From assembly GCA_021779415.1 (NCBI GenBank), contig JAJYAS010000031.1, positions 1 to 12,621 on the forward strand: a DNA stretch of 12,621 nucleotides, given 5' to 3'. The stretch's first letter is position 1. The number at the start of each line of letters is the position of its first letter. The translations under genes and the position numbers were made by a program. Of this stretch, positions 6,206 to 12,621 are shown one piece after another. The stretch is from Bacillota bacterium. Lineage in GTDB: Bacteria; Bacillota_B; Desulfitobacteriia; Desulfitobacteriales; Desulfitobacteriaceae. Below the pieces are notes generated by a model that was given only the letters and a program-made list of their open reading frames with translations, did no database searches and had not been told where the DNA came from.

Positions 6206-6721
6206 ATGCTCTGTCAACATTGTCATCAGCGAGAGGCAATAGTGCATTTGACTATTACTGAGAACGAACAGACCCGTGGGGTTTATCTTTGTAAGTCATG
6301 TGCTGAGAAAACTCAGGAAGTTAGTTTCGTTTTTCATCCTGCCATTGTACCAGAGTTTTTACAGGCTCTTTTCGGTTTCAATCCAGCGTCCATAGAACAG
6401 CCATCCGAGCAGACCTGTCCTAAATGTGGAATAAGTTTCTCACGCATAACTCAGGCTGGCAAGTTGGGATGCAGTACGTGTTACGAAACCTTTGAAGCCC
6501 AGTTGGAGCCATTACTTCGTCGCATACATGGCGGAGGTCAAAATATGGGTAAAGTACCAGCCAGACTGGGGGGGGCTATTAAAAGCCGCATGGAACAAAG
6601 AAAACTGAAGGAGAAACTCCAAAATTTGATCCAACAAGAAGCGTTTGAGGAGGCTGCCGTAGTTAGAGACCAGATTCGCGAAATTGATCAAGAGCAAGGA
6701 GGGGGGACTCATGATGAGTAA
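6206..6721 (+). CDS. mcsA: McsA, zinc-binding activator of the McsB arginine kinase
   Basis: Adaptor that binds and activates McsB and takes part in redox and heavy-metal sensing. The protein is 171 residues and has four CxxC pairs: C3/C6, C29/C32, C71/C74 and C89/C92, which is the complete zinc-binding set of the family. A UVR motif at about residues 134-161 (LKEKLQNLIQQEAFEEAAVVRDQI) matches the type found in UvrB and in the ClpC middle domain. I start it at ATG 6206, preceded by AAAGGGGG at 7 nt; longer frames from 6179 would overlap the end of ctsR. Its last codons overlap the start of mcsB by 11 bp, which points to translational coupling. Confidence 0.97.
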   Translation: MLCQHCHQREAIVHLTITENEQTRGVYLCKSCAEKTQEVSFVFHPAIVPEFLQALFGFNPASIEQPSEQTCPKCGISFSRITQAGKLGCSTCYETFEAQLEPLLRRIHGGGQNMGKVPARLGGAIKSRMEQRKLKEKLQNLIQQEAFEEAAVVRDQIREIDQEQGGGTHDE

Positions 6722-7781
6722 GGAACTCCTCTTAAAGCATAGTGCCTGGATGACGGAGACGGATTCTCCTGTTGTAATTAGTAGCCGAGTTCGCTTAGCG
6801 CGCAACCTTGAGGATTTTCCGTTTCCACATGTTCTAAGCCCAGAAGGGACCGCTCGGGTAGAACAAAAAGTTTCCGAAGTTCTGACGGATGTAAAAATCG
6901 AAGAAGCGCAATTGCATTATATTTCTTTAACAGAACTCAACAACATTGAACATCAAGTACTGATAGAAAAACATTTAATCAGTCCGAGTTTAGGAGGATC
7001 AACTGGTGCTCGCGGTGTGGCTTTGGCAGATGACCATCGCTATGCGGTCATGGTTAATGAAGAAGATCATATCAGAGTCCAAGTGCTTTTGCCTGGAAAC
7101 CAACTTCTGGAGACACATCGCTTGGCGACAGAGTTAGATGATGCCTTAGAAGCAAAGCTTGATTTTGCCTACAGGGAAAACCAAGGGTATCTAACAGCTT
7201 GCCCCACTAATGTGGGAACGGGGCTCCGAGCTTCGGTTATGGTTCATCTGCCCGGGTTGGTGATGATGAAGCAGGTTCAACAGGTTCTTGGGGCTCTGGC
7301 ATCCTTGGGGATAGCCGTACGGGGTCTATATGGCGAAGGATCTCAAGCCTTTGGGCATATCTTTCAAGTCTCCAATCAGATTACACTTGGGAAAAGTGAA
7401 GAAGATATTTTAACTCATTTGCAAGCGATGACGGGTCAAATTATCGAGCATGAACTTCAGGCACGGGAACTCCTGAAAAGGCAAATGCCGTTGCAGCTGG
7501 AAGACTGGGTCTGGCGCGCTCGAGGAACTCTGCAAAATGCTCGAATAATCTCGTCAGAAGATGCTATGCATCTTTTATCCCATGATCGGTTAGGATCTGA
7601 TATGGGTTTACTGCCCAAGATCAAGGATGGTTTTGCTACATTGATTGTCGACACCCGCCCTGGATGTTTGCAATACATTCTAGATCGGGAACTCGACCCC
7701 AGTCAGCGTGATGAGGAGAGGGCCAGACTGATACGGGGTGCAATGAGCGAAGAACGAGGTATGATACGCGATAAACAATAA
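6711..7781 (+). CDS. mcsB: McsB, protein arginine kinase
   Basis: Phosphorylates arginine residues in proteins, marking them for ClpC-ClpP degradation, and inactivates CtsR. It has the phosphagen-kinase fold: the nucleotide-binding SSRVRLARN at 24-32, a NEEDHIR segment at 116-122, and the catalytic-cysteine loop CPTNVGTGLRAS with C164. The C-terminal RDEERA motif (333-338) matches the RDxxRA phospho-arginine-binding allosteric site of McsB. The length of 356 residues is near normal. ATG 6711 is preceded by AAGGAGG at 8 nt inside the end of mcsA; a second ATG follows at 6714. The last codons (EERGMIRDKQ) lie in the first unit of the repeat cluster that fills the gap before clpC, so the extreme C-terminus may have been reshaped by that repeat. 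Confidence 0.98.
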   Translation: MMSKELLLKHSAWMTETDSPVVISSRVRLARNLEDFPFPHVLSPEGTARVEQKVSEVLTDVKIEEAQLHYISLTELNNIEHQVLIEKHLISPSLGGSTGARGVALADDHRYAVMVNEEDHIRVQVLLPGNQLLETHRLATELDDALEAKLDFAYRENQGYLTACPTNVGTGLRASVMVHLPGLVMMKQVQQVLGALASLGIAVRGLYGEGSQAFGHIFQVSNQITLGKSEEDILTHLQAMTGQIIEHELQARELLKRQMPLQLEDWVWRARGTLQNARIISSEDAMHLLSHDRLGSDMGLLPKIKDGFATLIVDTRPGCLQYILDRELDPSQRDEERARLIRGAMSEERGMIRDKQ

Positions 7782-7805
7782 ACAATAAACGAGGCACGAT
7801 GCGCG
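7756..7805 (+). repeat. Degenerate 15-bp repeat pair flanking a 7-bp tandem repeat
   Basis: GAGGTATGATACGCG (7756-7770) recurs 35 bp later as GAGGCACGATGCGCG (7791-7805), differing only by three transitions. The 20 bp between them are ATAAACA repeated almost three times (7771-7790). The first unit lies within the final codons of mcsB. Confidence 0.7.
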
Positions 7806-7881
7806 TACGAAACTTGCACTTATGCGTAATGAAAGTTTGGCTTTCAATTCAAAATCGAATTTCAAGCCTCGCGCCTCGTGC
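7794..7881 (+). repeat. Nested inverted repeats in the mcsB-clpC gap
   Basis: The outer arms, GCACGATGCGCG (7794-7805) and CGCGCCTCGTGC (7870-7881), pair at 11 of 12 positions. Inside, 7839-7850 pairs with 7857-7868 at 10 of 12 positions around a 6-nt loop. There is no T-run after it, so it is not a classical terminator. It could be a REP-like element, an mRNA-processing or stability structure, or decay of an inserted palindromic unit. Confidence 0.6.
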
Positions 7882-7909
7882 AGCGCATAAATGAAAGGAT
7901 GAAGAAATA

Positions 7910-10351
7910 ATGAAGGGACGTTTTACAGAACGTGCAGAGAAAGTGTTAACGATAGCCCATGATGAAGCAAAGAGGATGGGACATCAAGTTGTGGGGACTG
8001 AACACATTCTGCTGGGGCTGATTCAAGAAGGGGAAGGAATTGCAGCTCAGGCTTTAAAAGGAATGGGCTTGGATCTTGAAAAAATTCGCAGTCAGGTGGA
8101 ACAAATTGCCGGAGGGGGTCAGCCCTCTAACGGTGAGGTAGCACTTACTCCACGAGGAAAAAGGGTCTTGGAGTTGGCAAATGAGGAAGCACATCGACAA
8201 GATGTCAACTATATTGGGACGGAACATTTACTCCTAGGATTAATTATGGAAGGTGAGGGAATTGCGGCCCGAATTTTGGCCAACCTTAACGTGAGTCCTG
8301 AAAAAGTCTGGAAACAAGTCGTAAAACTTTTGGGTGGGGAATTAGATGAATCGCCCATACCGTCGACTAATCCCATCTCAAATTCTAAAAATGTTGGTCC
8401 CTCGACTACGCCGGCCCTTAACGAATTTGGGCGGGATCTTACCATGCAAGCTCGCGAAGGACGTCTTGATCCGGTGATTGGCCGGGAAAAGGAAATTGAG
8501 CGGGTCATTCAGGTTTTAAGTCGACGGACTAAAAATAATCCTGCGCTCATTGGGGAACCGGGTGTCGGTAAAACGGCTATTGCTGAAGGCTTAGCCCAAG
8601 GGATTGTGAACAATAGAGTGCCGGAAATTCTAGTCAATAAACGAGTGATTACCCTAGACTTGTCAGCTATGGTTGCGGGAAGCAAATATCGCGGCGAATT
8701 TGAGGAACGCTTAAAGAAAGTCATGGAGGAGATTCGAGCAGACGGAAATATCATCCTTTTTATCGATGAACTGCATACCTTGATAGGAGCGGGAGCTGCA
8801 GAAGGTGCTATCGATGCGGCAAATATTCTTAAACCAGCTTTGGCCAGGGGTGAACTTCAATGCATCGGGGCCACAACTTTGGATGAATACCGCAAATACA
8901 TCGAGAAGGATTCGGCCCTAGAACGTCGTTTTCAACCCATTACGGTGGGTGAGCCGACCGTAGAGGAAGCAATTCAGATTCTTCGTGGTTTACGGGATCG
9001 GTATGAAGCCCATCACCGAGTGAAAATTTCGGATGAAGCTATTGAAGCCGCAGCTCGGCTGTCGGATCGATATGTCTCGGATCGCTTCTTGCCGGATAAG
9101 GCGATTGACTTGATGGATGAAGCAGCGTCACGAGTTCGGCTCGCAAGTTATACTGCTCCACCTGACATGAAAGTGCTGGAAGAAGAAGTCGAACGACTGA
9201 AGAAAGAAAAAGAGGCAGCGGTGGGGAGTCAGGAATTTGAGAAAGCTGCCCAAATCCGCGATCAGGAACAAAAATTACGGTTAGACCTTGCTGAGCAGAG
9301 AGAGGCCTGGCAGAATCAGCGTCATAAAGAAAATGCGATGGTCACGGCAGATGATATAGCCCAAATCGTTGCTGGCTGGACAGGAATACCTGTTAAAAAG
9401 TTAGGACAGGAAGAGAGCGAACGCCTCCTGCATCTGGAAGAGACGTTGCATCAAAGGCTCATCGGACAAGAGGATGCAGTCACAGCGGTGGCTCGGGCAG
9501 TCCGTCGCGCGCGGGCAGGATTGAAAGATCCTAAGCGCCCAATTGGTTCCTTTATCTTCCTCGGTCCCACAGGAGTGGGAAAAACAGAACTTGGTCGCGC
9601 TTTGGCGGAGTCGATGTTCGGAGACGAAAAAGCTTTGATTCGCATTGATATGTCCGAATATATGGAGAAACACGCGGTTTCCCGACTTGTGGGAGCGCCT
9701 CCGGGATATATCGGCCATGACGAAGGGGGGCAACTTACAGAAGCGGTAAGGCGTAAACCCTATAGTGTGGTTTTGCTGGATGAAATTGAGAAAGCTCATC
9801 CTGAAGTGTTTAATATTTTACTCCAAGTGCTTGAAGATGGGCGGCTCACGGACACTAAGGGAAGGACTGTCGATTTTCGTAATACGGTGATCATCATGAC
9901 CTCGAATGTTGGTTCTTCCTTCCTAAGGAAAGGTGCCATGGGGTTCGCAGCAACAAAAGATGAAAAAATGGAATATAAGAATATGCGCGGACAGGTTATG
10001 GAAGAACTAAAACGCACCTTCCGTCCCGAGTTTCTCAATCGCATTGATGAGTTAGTCGTCTTCCATGCTCTTCAAGAGGAACACTTAGAGAAAATCACGG
10101 AAATCCTGATGCTCCAGGTGAACAAACGATTAAGTGAGCATGGTTTAGACCTTCAGGTTGAGAAGAGCGCTATCAGCTTGATTGCGAAAGAGGGAAATGA
10201 TCCGATTTTTGGAGCGCGTCCGCTACGGCGTGCGATTCAACGCTTAATTGAAGATGCTCTGTCTGAGAAAATACTTGAAGCAGAATTTAAAGACGGAGAT
10301 CGAATCTGTGTTGAAGCAGAAGAGGGGAAAATGAAGTTTTCTAAAATTTAA
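7910..10351 (+). CDS. clpC: ClpC, AAA+ unfoldase of the ClpCP protease
   Basis: Hexameric ATPase that unfolds tagged or damaged proteins and feeds them to ClpP. It is complete at 813 residues, the usual ClpC length. The domains in order are: two N-terminal Clp repeats (about 3-70 and 78-145) that bind adaptors and phospho-arginine; D1 with Walker A GEPGVGKT (215-222), Walker B IILFIDE (281-287) and Arg finger ERR (338-340); a coiled-coil middle domain with a UVR motif (about 411-475); and D2 with Walker A GPTGVGKT (552-559), Walker B VVLLDE (620-625) and sensor-2 GAR (768-770). The ClpP-docking loop appears as MGF at 677-679, where LGF, VGF or IGF is more usual. AAAGGA lies 10 nt before the ATG. 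It is the last operon gene, followed by a strong terminator. Confidence 0.98.
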   Translation: MKGRFTERAEKVLTIAHDEAKRMGHQVVGTEHILLGLIQEGEGIAAQALKGMGLDLEKIRSQVEQIAGGGQPSNGEVALTPRGKRVLELANEEAHRQDVNYIGTEHLLLGLIMEGEGIAARILANLNVSPEKVWKQVVKLLGGELDESPIPSTNPISNSKNVGPSTTPALNEFGRDLTMQAREGRLDPVIGREKEIERVIQVLSRRTKNNPALIGEPGVGKTAIAEGLAQGIVNNRVPEILVNKRVITLDLSAMVAGSKYRGEFEERLKKVMEEIRADGNIILFIDELHTLIGAGAAEGAIDAANILKPALARGELQCIGATTLDEYRKYIEKDSALERRFQPITVGEPTVEEAIQILRGLRDRYEAHHRVKISDEAIEAAARLSDRYVSDRFLPDKAIDLMDEAASRVRLASYTAPPDMKVLEEEVERLKKEKEAAVGSQEFEKAAQIRDQEQKLRLDLAEQREAWQNQRHKENAMVTADDIAQIVAGWTGIPVKKLGQEESERLLHLEETLHQRLIGQEDAVTAVARAVRRARAGLKDPKRPIGSFIFLGPTGVGKTELGRALAESMFGDEKALIRIDMSEYMEKHAVSRLVGAPPGYIGHDEGGQLTEAVRRKPYSVVLLDEIEKAHPEVFNILLQVLEDGRLTDTKGRTVDFRNTVIIMTSNVGSSFLRKGAMGFAATKDEKMEYKNMRGQVMEELKRTFRPEFLNRIDELVVFHALQEEHLEKITEILMLQVNKRLSEHGLDLQVEKSAISLIAKEGNDPIFGARPLRRAIQRLIEDALSEKILEAEFKDGDRICVEAEEGKMKFSKI

Positions 10352-10403
10352 GGGCATTGGTTTGTAACAGCCGTAAGAATGGGAAAACAAAATGTGGGAA
10401 GAA

Positions 10404-10437
10404 AGATAAAGGGGTTGCCAAGGCAACCCCTTTATCT
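10404..10437 (+). terminator. Terminator after clpC
   Basis: AGATAAAGGGGTTGCC (10404-10419) and its perfect inverted copy (10422-10437) form a 16-bp stem with almost no loop. The 3' arm ends in CCCCTTTATCT, so the T-rich part is short. It ends the clp operon and separates it from the RadA-like gene. Confidence 0.85.
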
Positions 10438-10498
10438 CATAATTAATTAAGTTAGGATCGGACAGTTTCGGCTTTCTGTTCCTAGAAGGGGGCGTCGT

Positions 10499-11914
10499 AT
10501 GAAGAATAAAGTTATCTATAGATGTTCAAATTGCGGATCTGAAAGTCCAAAGTGGATGGGCAAGTGTCAGAGTTGCGATTCCTGGAACACGTTTGAAGAA
10601 ATAATTAGTCAGGCTAAAGCAGTTTCTACCCCGAACACTAGAAAGACTTCTCCGAAGAGGTTATCAGAAGTCTTGTCGGGAAATAGTGATCGAATAGTGA
10701 CGAACATTCGTGAATTCAACCGAGTTCTAGGTGGCGGAATCGTTAAGGATTCAATTATTATCTTAACAGCAAGGCCAGGTGCGGGTAAATCAACACTGCT
10801 TTTACAAGTGGCCGATGATGTTGCGTCGAAGGGATACAAAGTTTTATATGCTTCCGCCGAAGAAAGCGACAGTCAAATCAAAAATAGGTCAGATAGAATT
10901 TTAAACGGGAGTAAGAGTAATATCTGGATCTACTCTGATACAAGTATGGACCATGTGCTTGATTCAATTGAGGAACTCGACCCGGATTTGATTATCATAG
11001 ACAGTATCCAAACCTTCTCGCTCGAAGAACACCATTCCCGTCCTGGTTCGCCAATTCAGACCATGGAATGTGCGAATGAACTGTTAAAGGTTGCAAAGAA
11101 CAACGGCCGTCCTAGAGCCGTGATTATGGTCGGGCAAATGACGAAAGATGATGAAATTGCAGGGCTTAGAGCCTTAGAACATCTGGTCGACGCTGTACTA
11201 ATCCTAAATGGAGAAAATGGGGAAGAACTACGGGGAGCTTGGTGTTCGAAAAATAGGTTTGGGAGCACGGGTGAAATAGGTTTCTTTTCCATGACAGAAC
11301 AAGGGATGTTATCGATTGATAACCCGTCAGAGTTCTTTATGACCCAAAGAGGAGAGGGGCAATCGGTTTCGGGAAGCGCCTTAACCGTGATCAAAGAGGG
11401 GACTCGCCCGATTATTGTAGAAGTAGAAAGCCTTGTCTCGAAGTCTTTCACTCCCTATCCGTCTAGAATTGCGGAGTGCTTGAGGAGAGACCAATTAAAC
11501 ACCCTGATTTCTATACTGGAACAAAGAGGTAAGATCAACCTTTATGATAAAAATGTTGTGATTAAAACGACAGGTGGACTTCAACTCAAAGAACAATCGG
11601 CGAGCTTAGCTATTATTATGTGTATTGTTTCCTCAGTGAAAGACAATGCGATTCCCAATGATACTGTGTTTGTCGCGGACGTGGGACTTACTGGAGAACT
11701 GAAAAAAGTACCTTCAATTGAAGCGCGCATACGAGAAATAGATAGGATGGGATTCAAACGTGTCTATATAGCAAAAAATACTCTTAGAGATTCTTCGAGA
11801 TTCAAGAATCTTGAAATCATAGAGCTTAACACTTTGTATGATGTCATTCTGGATTTGAATATGAAGAGAGCAGCTAAGGGTGAAACTGAATTTCCAATGA
11901 CTGAAGATATTTAA
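10499..11914 (+). CDS. RadA-family protein (divergent RadA/Sms DNA-repair ATPase)
   Basis: RadA is a hexameric DnaB-like ATPase that helps branch migration during recombination. This 471-residue protein has the full family layout: a zinc finger (C9, C12, C23, C26), a RecA-like ATPase core, the RadA signature KNRFG (251-255) and a C-terminal Lon-like domain (about 355-455). Several usually conserved positions differ. Walker A reads ARPGAGKS (91-98) with Ala in place of the first Gly. The GHVTKEG segment reads GQMTKDD, and IAGPR reads IAGLR. By hand count 18 of its 28 arginines use AGA/AGG, against 9 of 64 in clpC, which suggests a different history. It sits where radA follows clpC in B. subtilis but after a terminator. 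AAGGGGG precedes the ATG. It could be the only radA, or a diverged paralogue; I withhold the symbol. Confidence 0.88.
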   Translation: MKNKVIYRCSNCGSESPKWMGKCQSCDSWNTFEEIISQAKAVSTPNTRKTSPKRLSEVLSGNSDRIVTNIREFNRVLGGGIVKDSIIILTARPGAGKSTLLLQVADDVASKGYKVLYASAEESDSQIKNRSDRILNGSKSNIWIYSDTSMDHVLDSIEELDPDLIIIDSIQTFSLEEHHSRPGSPIQTMECANELLKVAKNNGRPRAVIMVGQMTKDDEIAGLRALEHLVDAVLILNGENGEELRGAWCSKNRFGSTGEIGFFSMTEQGMLSIDNPSEFFMTQRGEGQSVSGSALTVIKEGTRPIIVEVESLVSKSFTPYPSRIAECLRRDQLNTLISILEQRGKINLYDKNVVIKTTGGLQLKEQSASLAIIMCIVSSVKDNAIPNDTVFVADVGLTGELKKVPSIEARIREIDRMGFKRVYIAKNTLRDSSRFKNLEIIELNTLYDVILDLNMKRAAKGETEFPMTEDI

Positions 11915-11942
11915 GATGCACCCATGGTTAGCTTGATTGCTA

Positions 11943-11971
11943 AAAAGAAAGTGGCCTTAAATGATAAGGCC
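11943..11971 (-). terminator. Terminator of the DUF2892 gene
   Basis: GGCCTTA (11953-11959) and TAAGGCC (11965-11971) form a 7-bp stem with a 5-nt loop. Reading on the minus strand it is followed by ACTTTCTTTTT, a T-rich tract, and it lies 16 bp after the minus-strand stop codon. On the plus strand no T-run follows, so it serves the RadA-like gene poorly. Confidence 0.75.
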
Positions 11972-11987
11972 GTAGGTGAGGTAACTA

Positions 11988-12179
11988 TTATTTGTTTTTA
12001 GCGTCGCAAGTTGAAATTCCTAAGACATCACTAACGGGGCAATAACGAATCGCTCCTGTTATTATAGGCACCAGTCCAATTAGTCCCCACCAGTTCCTGA
12101 AGTATAGGCCTAAAAGGACAATTACTACACCGATCACAATTCTTACAATTTGCTCGGTTCTACCAACATTGCATTTCAA
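11988..12179 (-). CDS. DUF2892 (YgaP-type transmembrane domain) small membrane protein
   Basis: A 63-residue protein with the typical DUF2892 pattern: a short N-terminus with CNVGRTEQIVRI, two membrane segments (IVIGVVIVLLGLYF and WWGLIGLVPIITGAI), then YCPVSDVLGISTC. Family members occur alone or fused to rhodanese domains; their biochemical role is not established. The two conserved cysteines near the C-terminus (in YCP and STC) are present. I chose TTG 12179 because GAGG lies 8 nt before it. A GTG at 12188 would overlap that ribosome binding site. It is transcribed opposite to its neighbours, has its own terminator and appears to be a single gene. Confidence 0.85.
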   Translation of the reverse strand: MKCNVGRTEQIVRIVIGVVIVLLGLYFRNWWGLIGLVPIITGAIRYCPVSDVLGISTCDAKNK

Positions 12180-12323
12180 CTGAATCACCTCACGGCTATT
12201 TTGTCCAATATTGCTGAATATAACGCAGGGGAATTAAACCTAACATATTGTCAACATCAGGATATACGAATCGAAATATCCCATATTTCTACAAATCATT
12301 ACGGATTTATAGACAATAATCTC

Positions 12324-12352
12324 TTGTAAATTGGGCAAAATTGTAATATTAT
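12324..12352 (+). promoter_or_regulatory. Candidate promoter for the Spo0E-like gene
   Basis: TTGTAA (12324-12329), a 17-bp spacer and TATTAT (12347-12352) match consensus at 4/6 and 5/6 positions. The start would be near 12359, leaving an unusually long leader of about 200 nt. Confidence 0.4.
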
Positions 12353-12360
12353 TTGACAAA
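12352..12360 (-). promoter_or_regulatory. Spo0A box (0A box) candidate
   Basis: TTTGACAAA is the reverse complement of TTTGTCAAA, an exact match to the 0A-box consensus TTTGTCRAA. It abuts the -10 element of the candidate promoter and covers its expected start, a position expected for repression. A one-mismatch copy, TTTGTCCAA, lies at 12200-12208. Short sites like this can occur by chance in AT-rich DNA. Confidence 0.4.
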
Positions 12361-12558
12361 GGATGTAATTAGTTGTGGGTTTTAGAGGTAATTCTTAATA
12401 TATAGTTGTTAGTGGTTTCGATTATATTGGCTTATATGGCATTTTCTGAGTAATATATAATGTCATCCCCAAGTCTTATTTCATTAAAGCAGATTAACCT
12501 TATCCCTCAAGTTTTTGAGTGTTGTGTTAGCCTACTGGAAGTTGAGGAAGGTGATCTA

Positions 12559-12621
12559 ATGAGGGACGATTTACTGTATTTACTTAATGCCGTTGAAACG
12601 AAACGCGATCAACTAAATAAA
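12559..12621 (+). CDS. Start of a probable Spo0E-like aspartyl-phosphate phosphatase (truncated by the window end)
   Basis: The first 21 codons are visible: MRDDLLYLLNAVETKRDQLNK, open to the window end. A very strong ribosome binding site, AAGGTGATC, lies just before the ATG. The pattern of a short hydrophobic helix followed by E-x2-R/K-x2-L resembles the N-terminus of small Spo0E-family proteins, which dephosphorylate Spo0A~P and delay sporulation. The diagnostic SxxLD motif would lie beyond the window, so the call is tentative. An upstream in-frame ATG at 12460 is less likely because it lacks a ribosome binding site. Confidence 0.5.
   Translation, partial: MRDDLLYLLNAVETKRDQLNK

Larger units (their letters stand above)
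12190..12558. other. AT-rich intergenic region of about 370 bp with no confident gene
   Basis: This holds a candidate plus-strand promoter (12324-12352), a Spo0A-type box (12352-12360) and a perfect TATAAT at 12456-12461 that lacks a good -35. An in-frame ATG at 12460 could extend the downstream gene by 33 codons but has no ribosome binding site. I saw no tRNA, riboswitch-like structure or terminator. Confidence 0.6.

Noticed and set aside
9401..9799. 132-codon minus-strand frame inside clpC
   Set aside because: It is antisense to the conserved D2 domain of ClpC, and its length is explained by the codon constraints of that gene.
11056..11451. 131-codon minus-strand frame inside the RadA-like gene
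   Set aside because: It is antisense to the ATPase core, has no ribosome binding site and shows no domain pattern.
10680..11914. RadA-like gene as a defence-system ATPase
   Set aside because: No nuclease, toxin, reverse transcriptase or other effector gene is adjacent, and the zinc finger, KNRFG and Lon-like domain fit the RadA family.
12353..12358. TTGACA as a -35 element
   Set aside because: It matches consensus, but no -10-like hexamer lies 16-18 bp downstream. It is better explained as part of the 0A-box candidate.

Overview
The window reads as chromosomal DNA of an anaerobic, spore-forming, low-to-mid GC Firmicute, most like the Peptococcaceae (Desulfosporosinus/Desulfitobacterium type). 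This rests on gene content and signals, not on a database match. The evidence is a complete ctsR-mcsA-mcsB-clpC stress operon, strong AGGAGG-type ribosome binding sites with several TTG starts, a rubrerythrin, and a probable Spo0E-like sporulation phosphatase preceded by a Spo0A-type box.

Layout. Positions 1-505 hold the 3' end of a gene that starts outside the window. It converges, 1 bp apart, on a minus-strand pair at 2313-507 made of an MFS efflux-type transporter followed by a zinc-ribbon NUDIX hydrolase. Divergent from these is a rubrerythrin (2502-3089) closed by a long bidirectional terminator. A REP-like fragment, an 18-bp palindrome and a promoter then precede an M24 (Xaa-Pro peptidase-like) gene (3338-4525). 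Next come a universal stress protein (4625-5053) and a small tail-anchored protein of unknown function (5237-5536), each followed by a terminator.

The core is the protein quality-control operon at 5722-10351. A promoter with a CtsR direct-repeat operator drives ctsR (repressor), mcsA (zinc/UVR adaptor), mcsB (protein arginine kinase) and clpC (AAA+ unfoldase). McsB, helped by McsA, marks proteins with phospho-arginine, ClpC unfolds them for ClpP, and CtsR represses the operon until stress. A degenerate repeat cluster lies between mcsB and clpC, and a 16-bp-stem terminator closes the operon.

Downstream, a RadA-family gene (10499-11914) sits where radA follows clpC in Bacillus subtilis. It is separated by the terminator, has an atypical Walker A motif, and uses arginine codons very differently from clpC. 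A minus-strand DUF2892 membrane protein follows. About 370 bp without a confident gene then leads to the start of a Spo0E-like gene that runs off the end.

Most of the window is ordinary housekeeping and stress biology. I do not see a new multi-gene system. The points most worth a second look are the hairpin that could hide the transporter's ribosome binding site, the divergent RadA-like protein, the repeat cluster inside the clp operon, the unusual M24 subfamily and the Spo0A-box/Spo0E arrangement.
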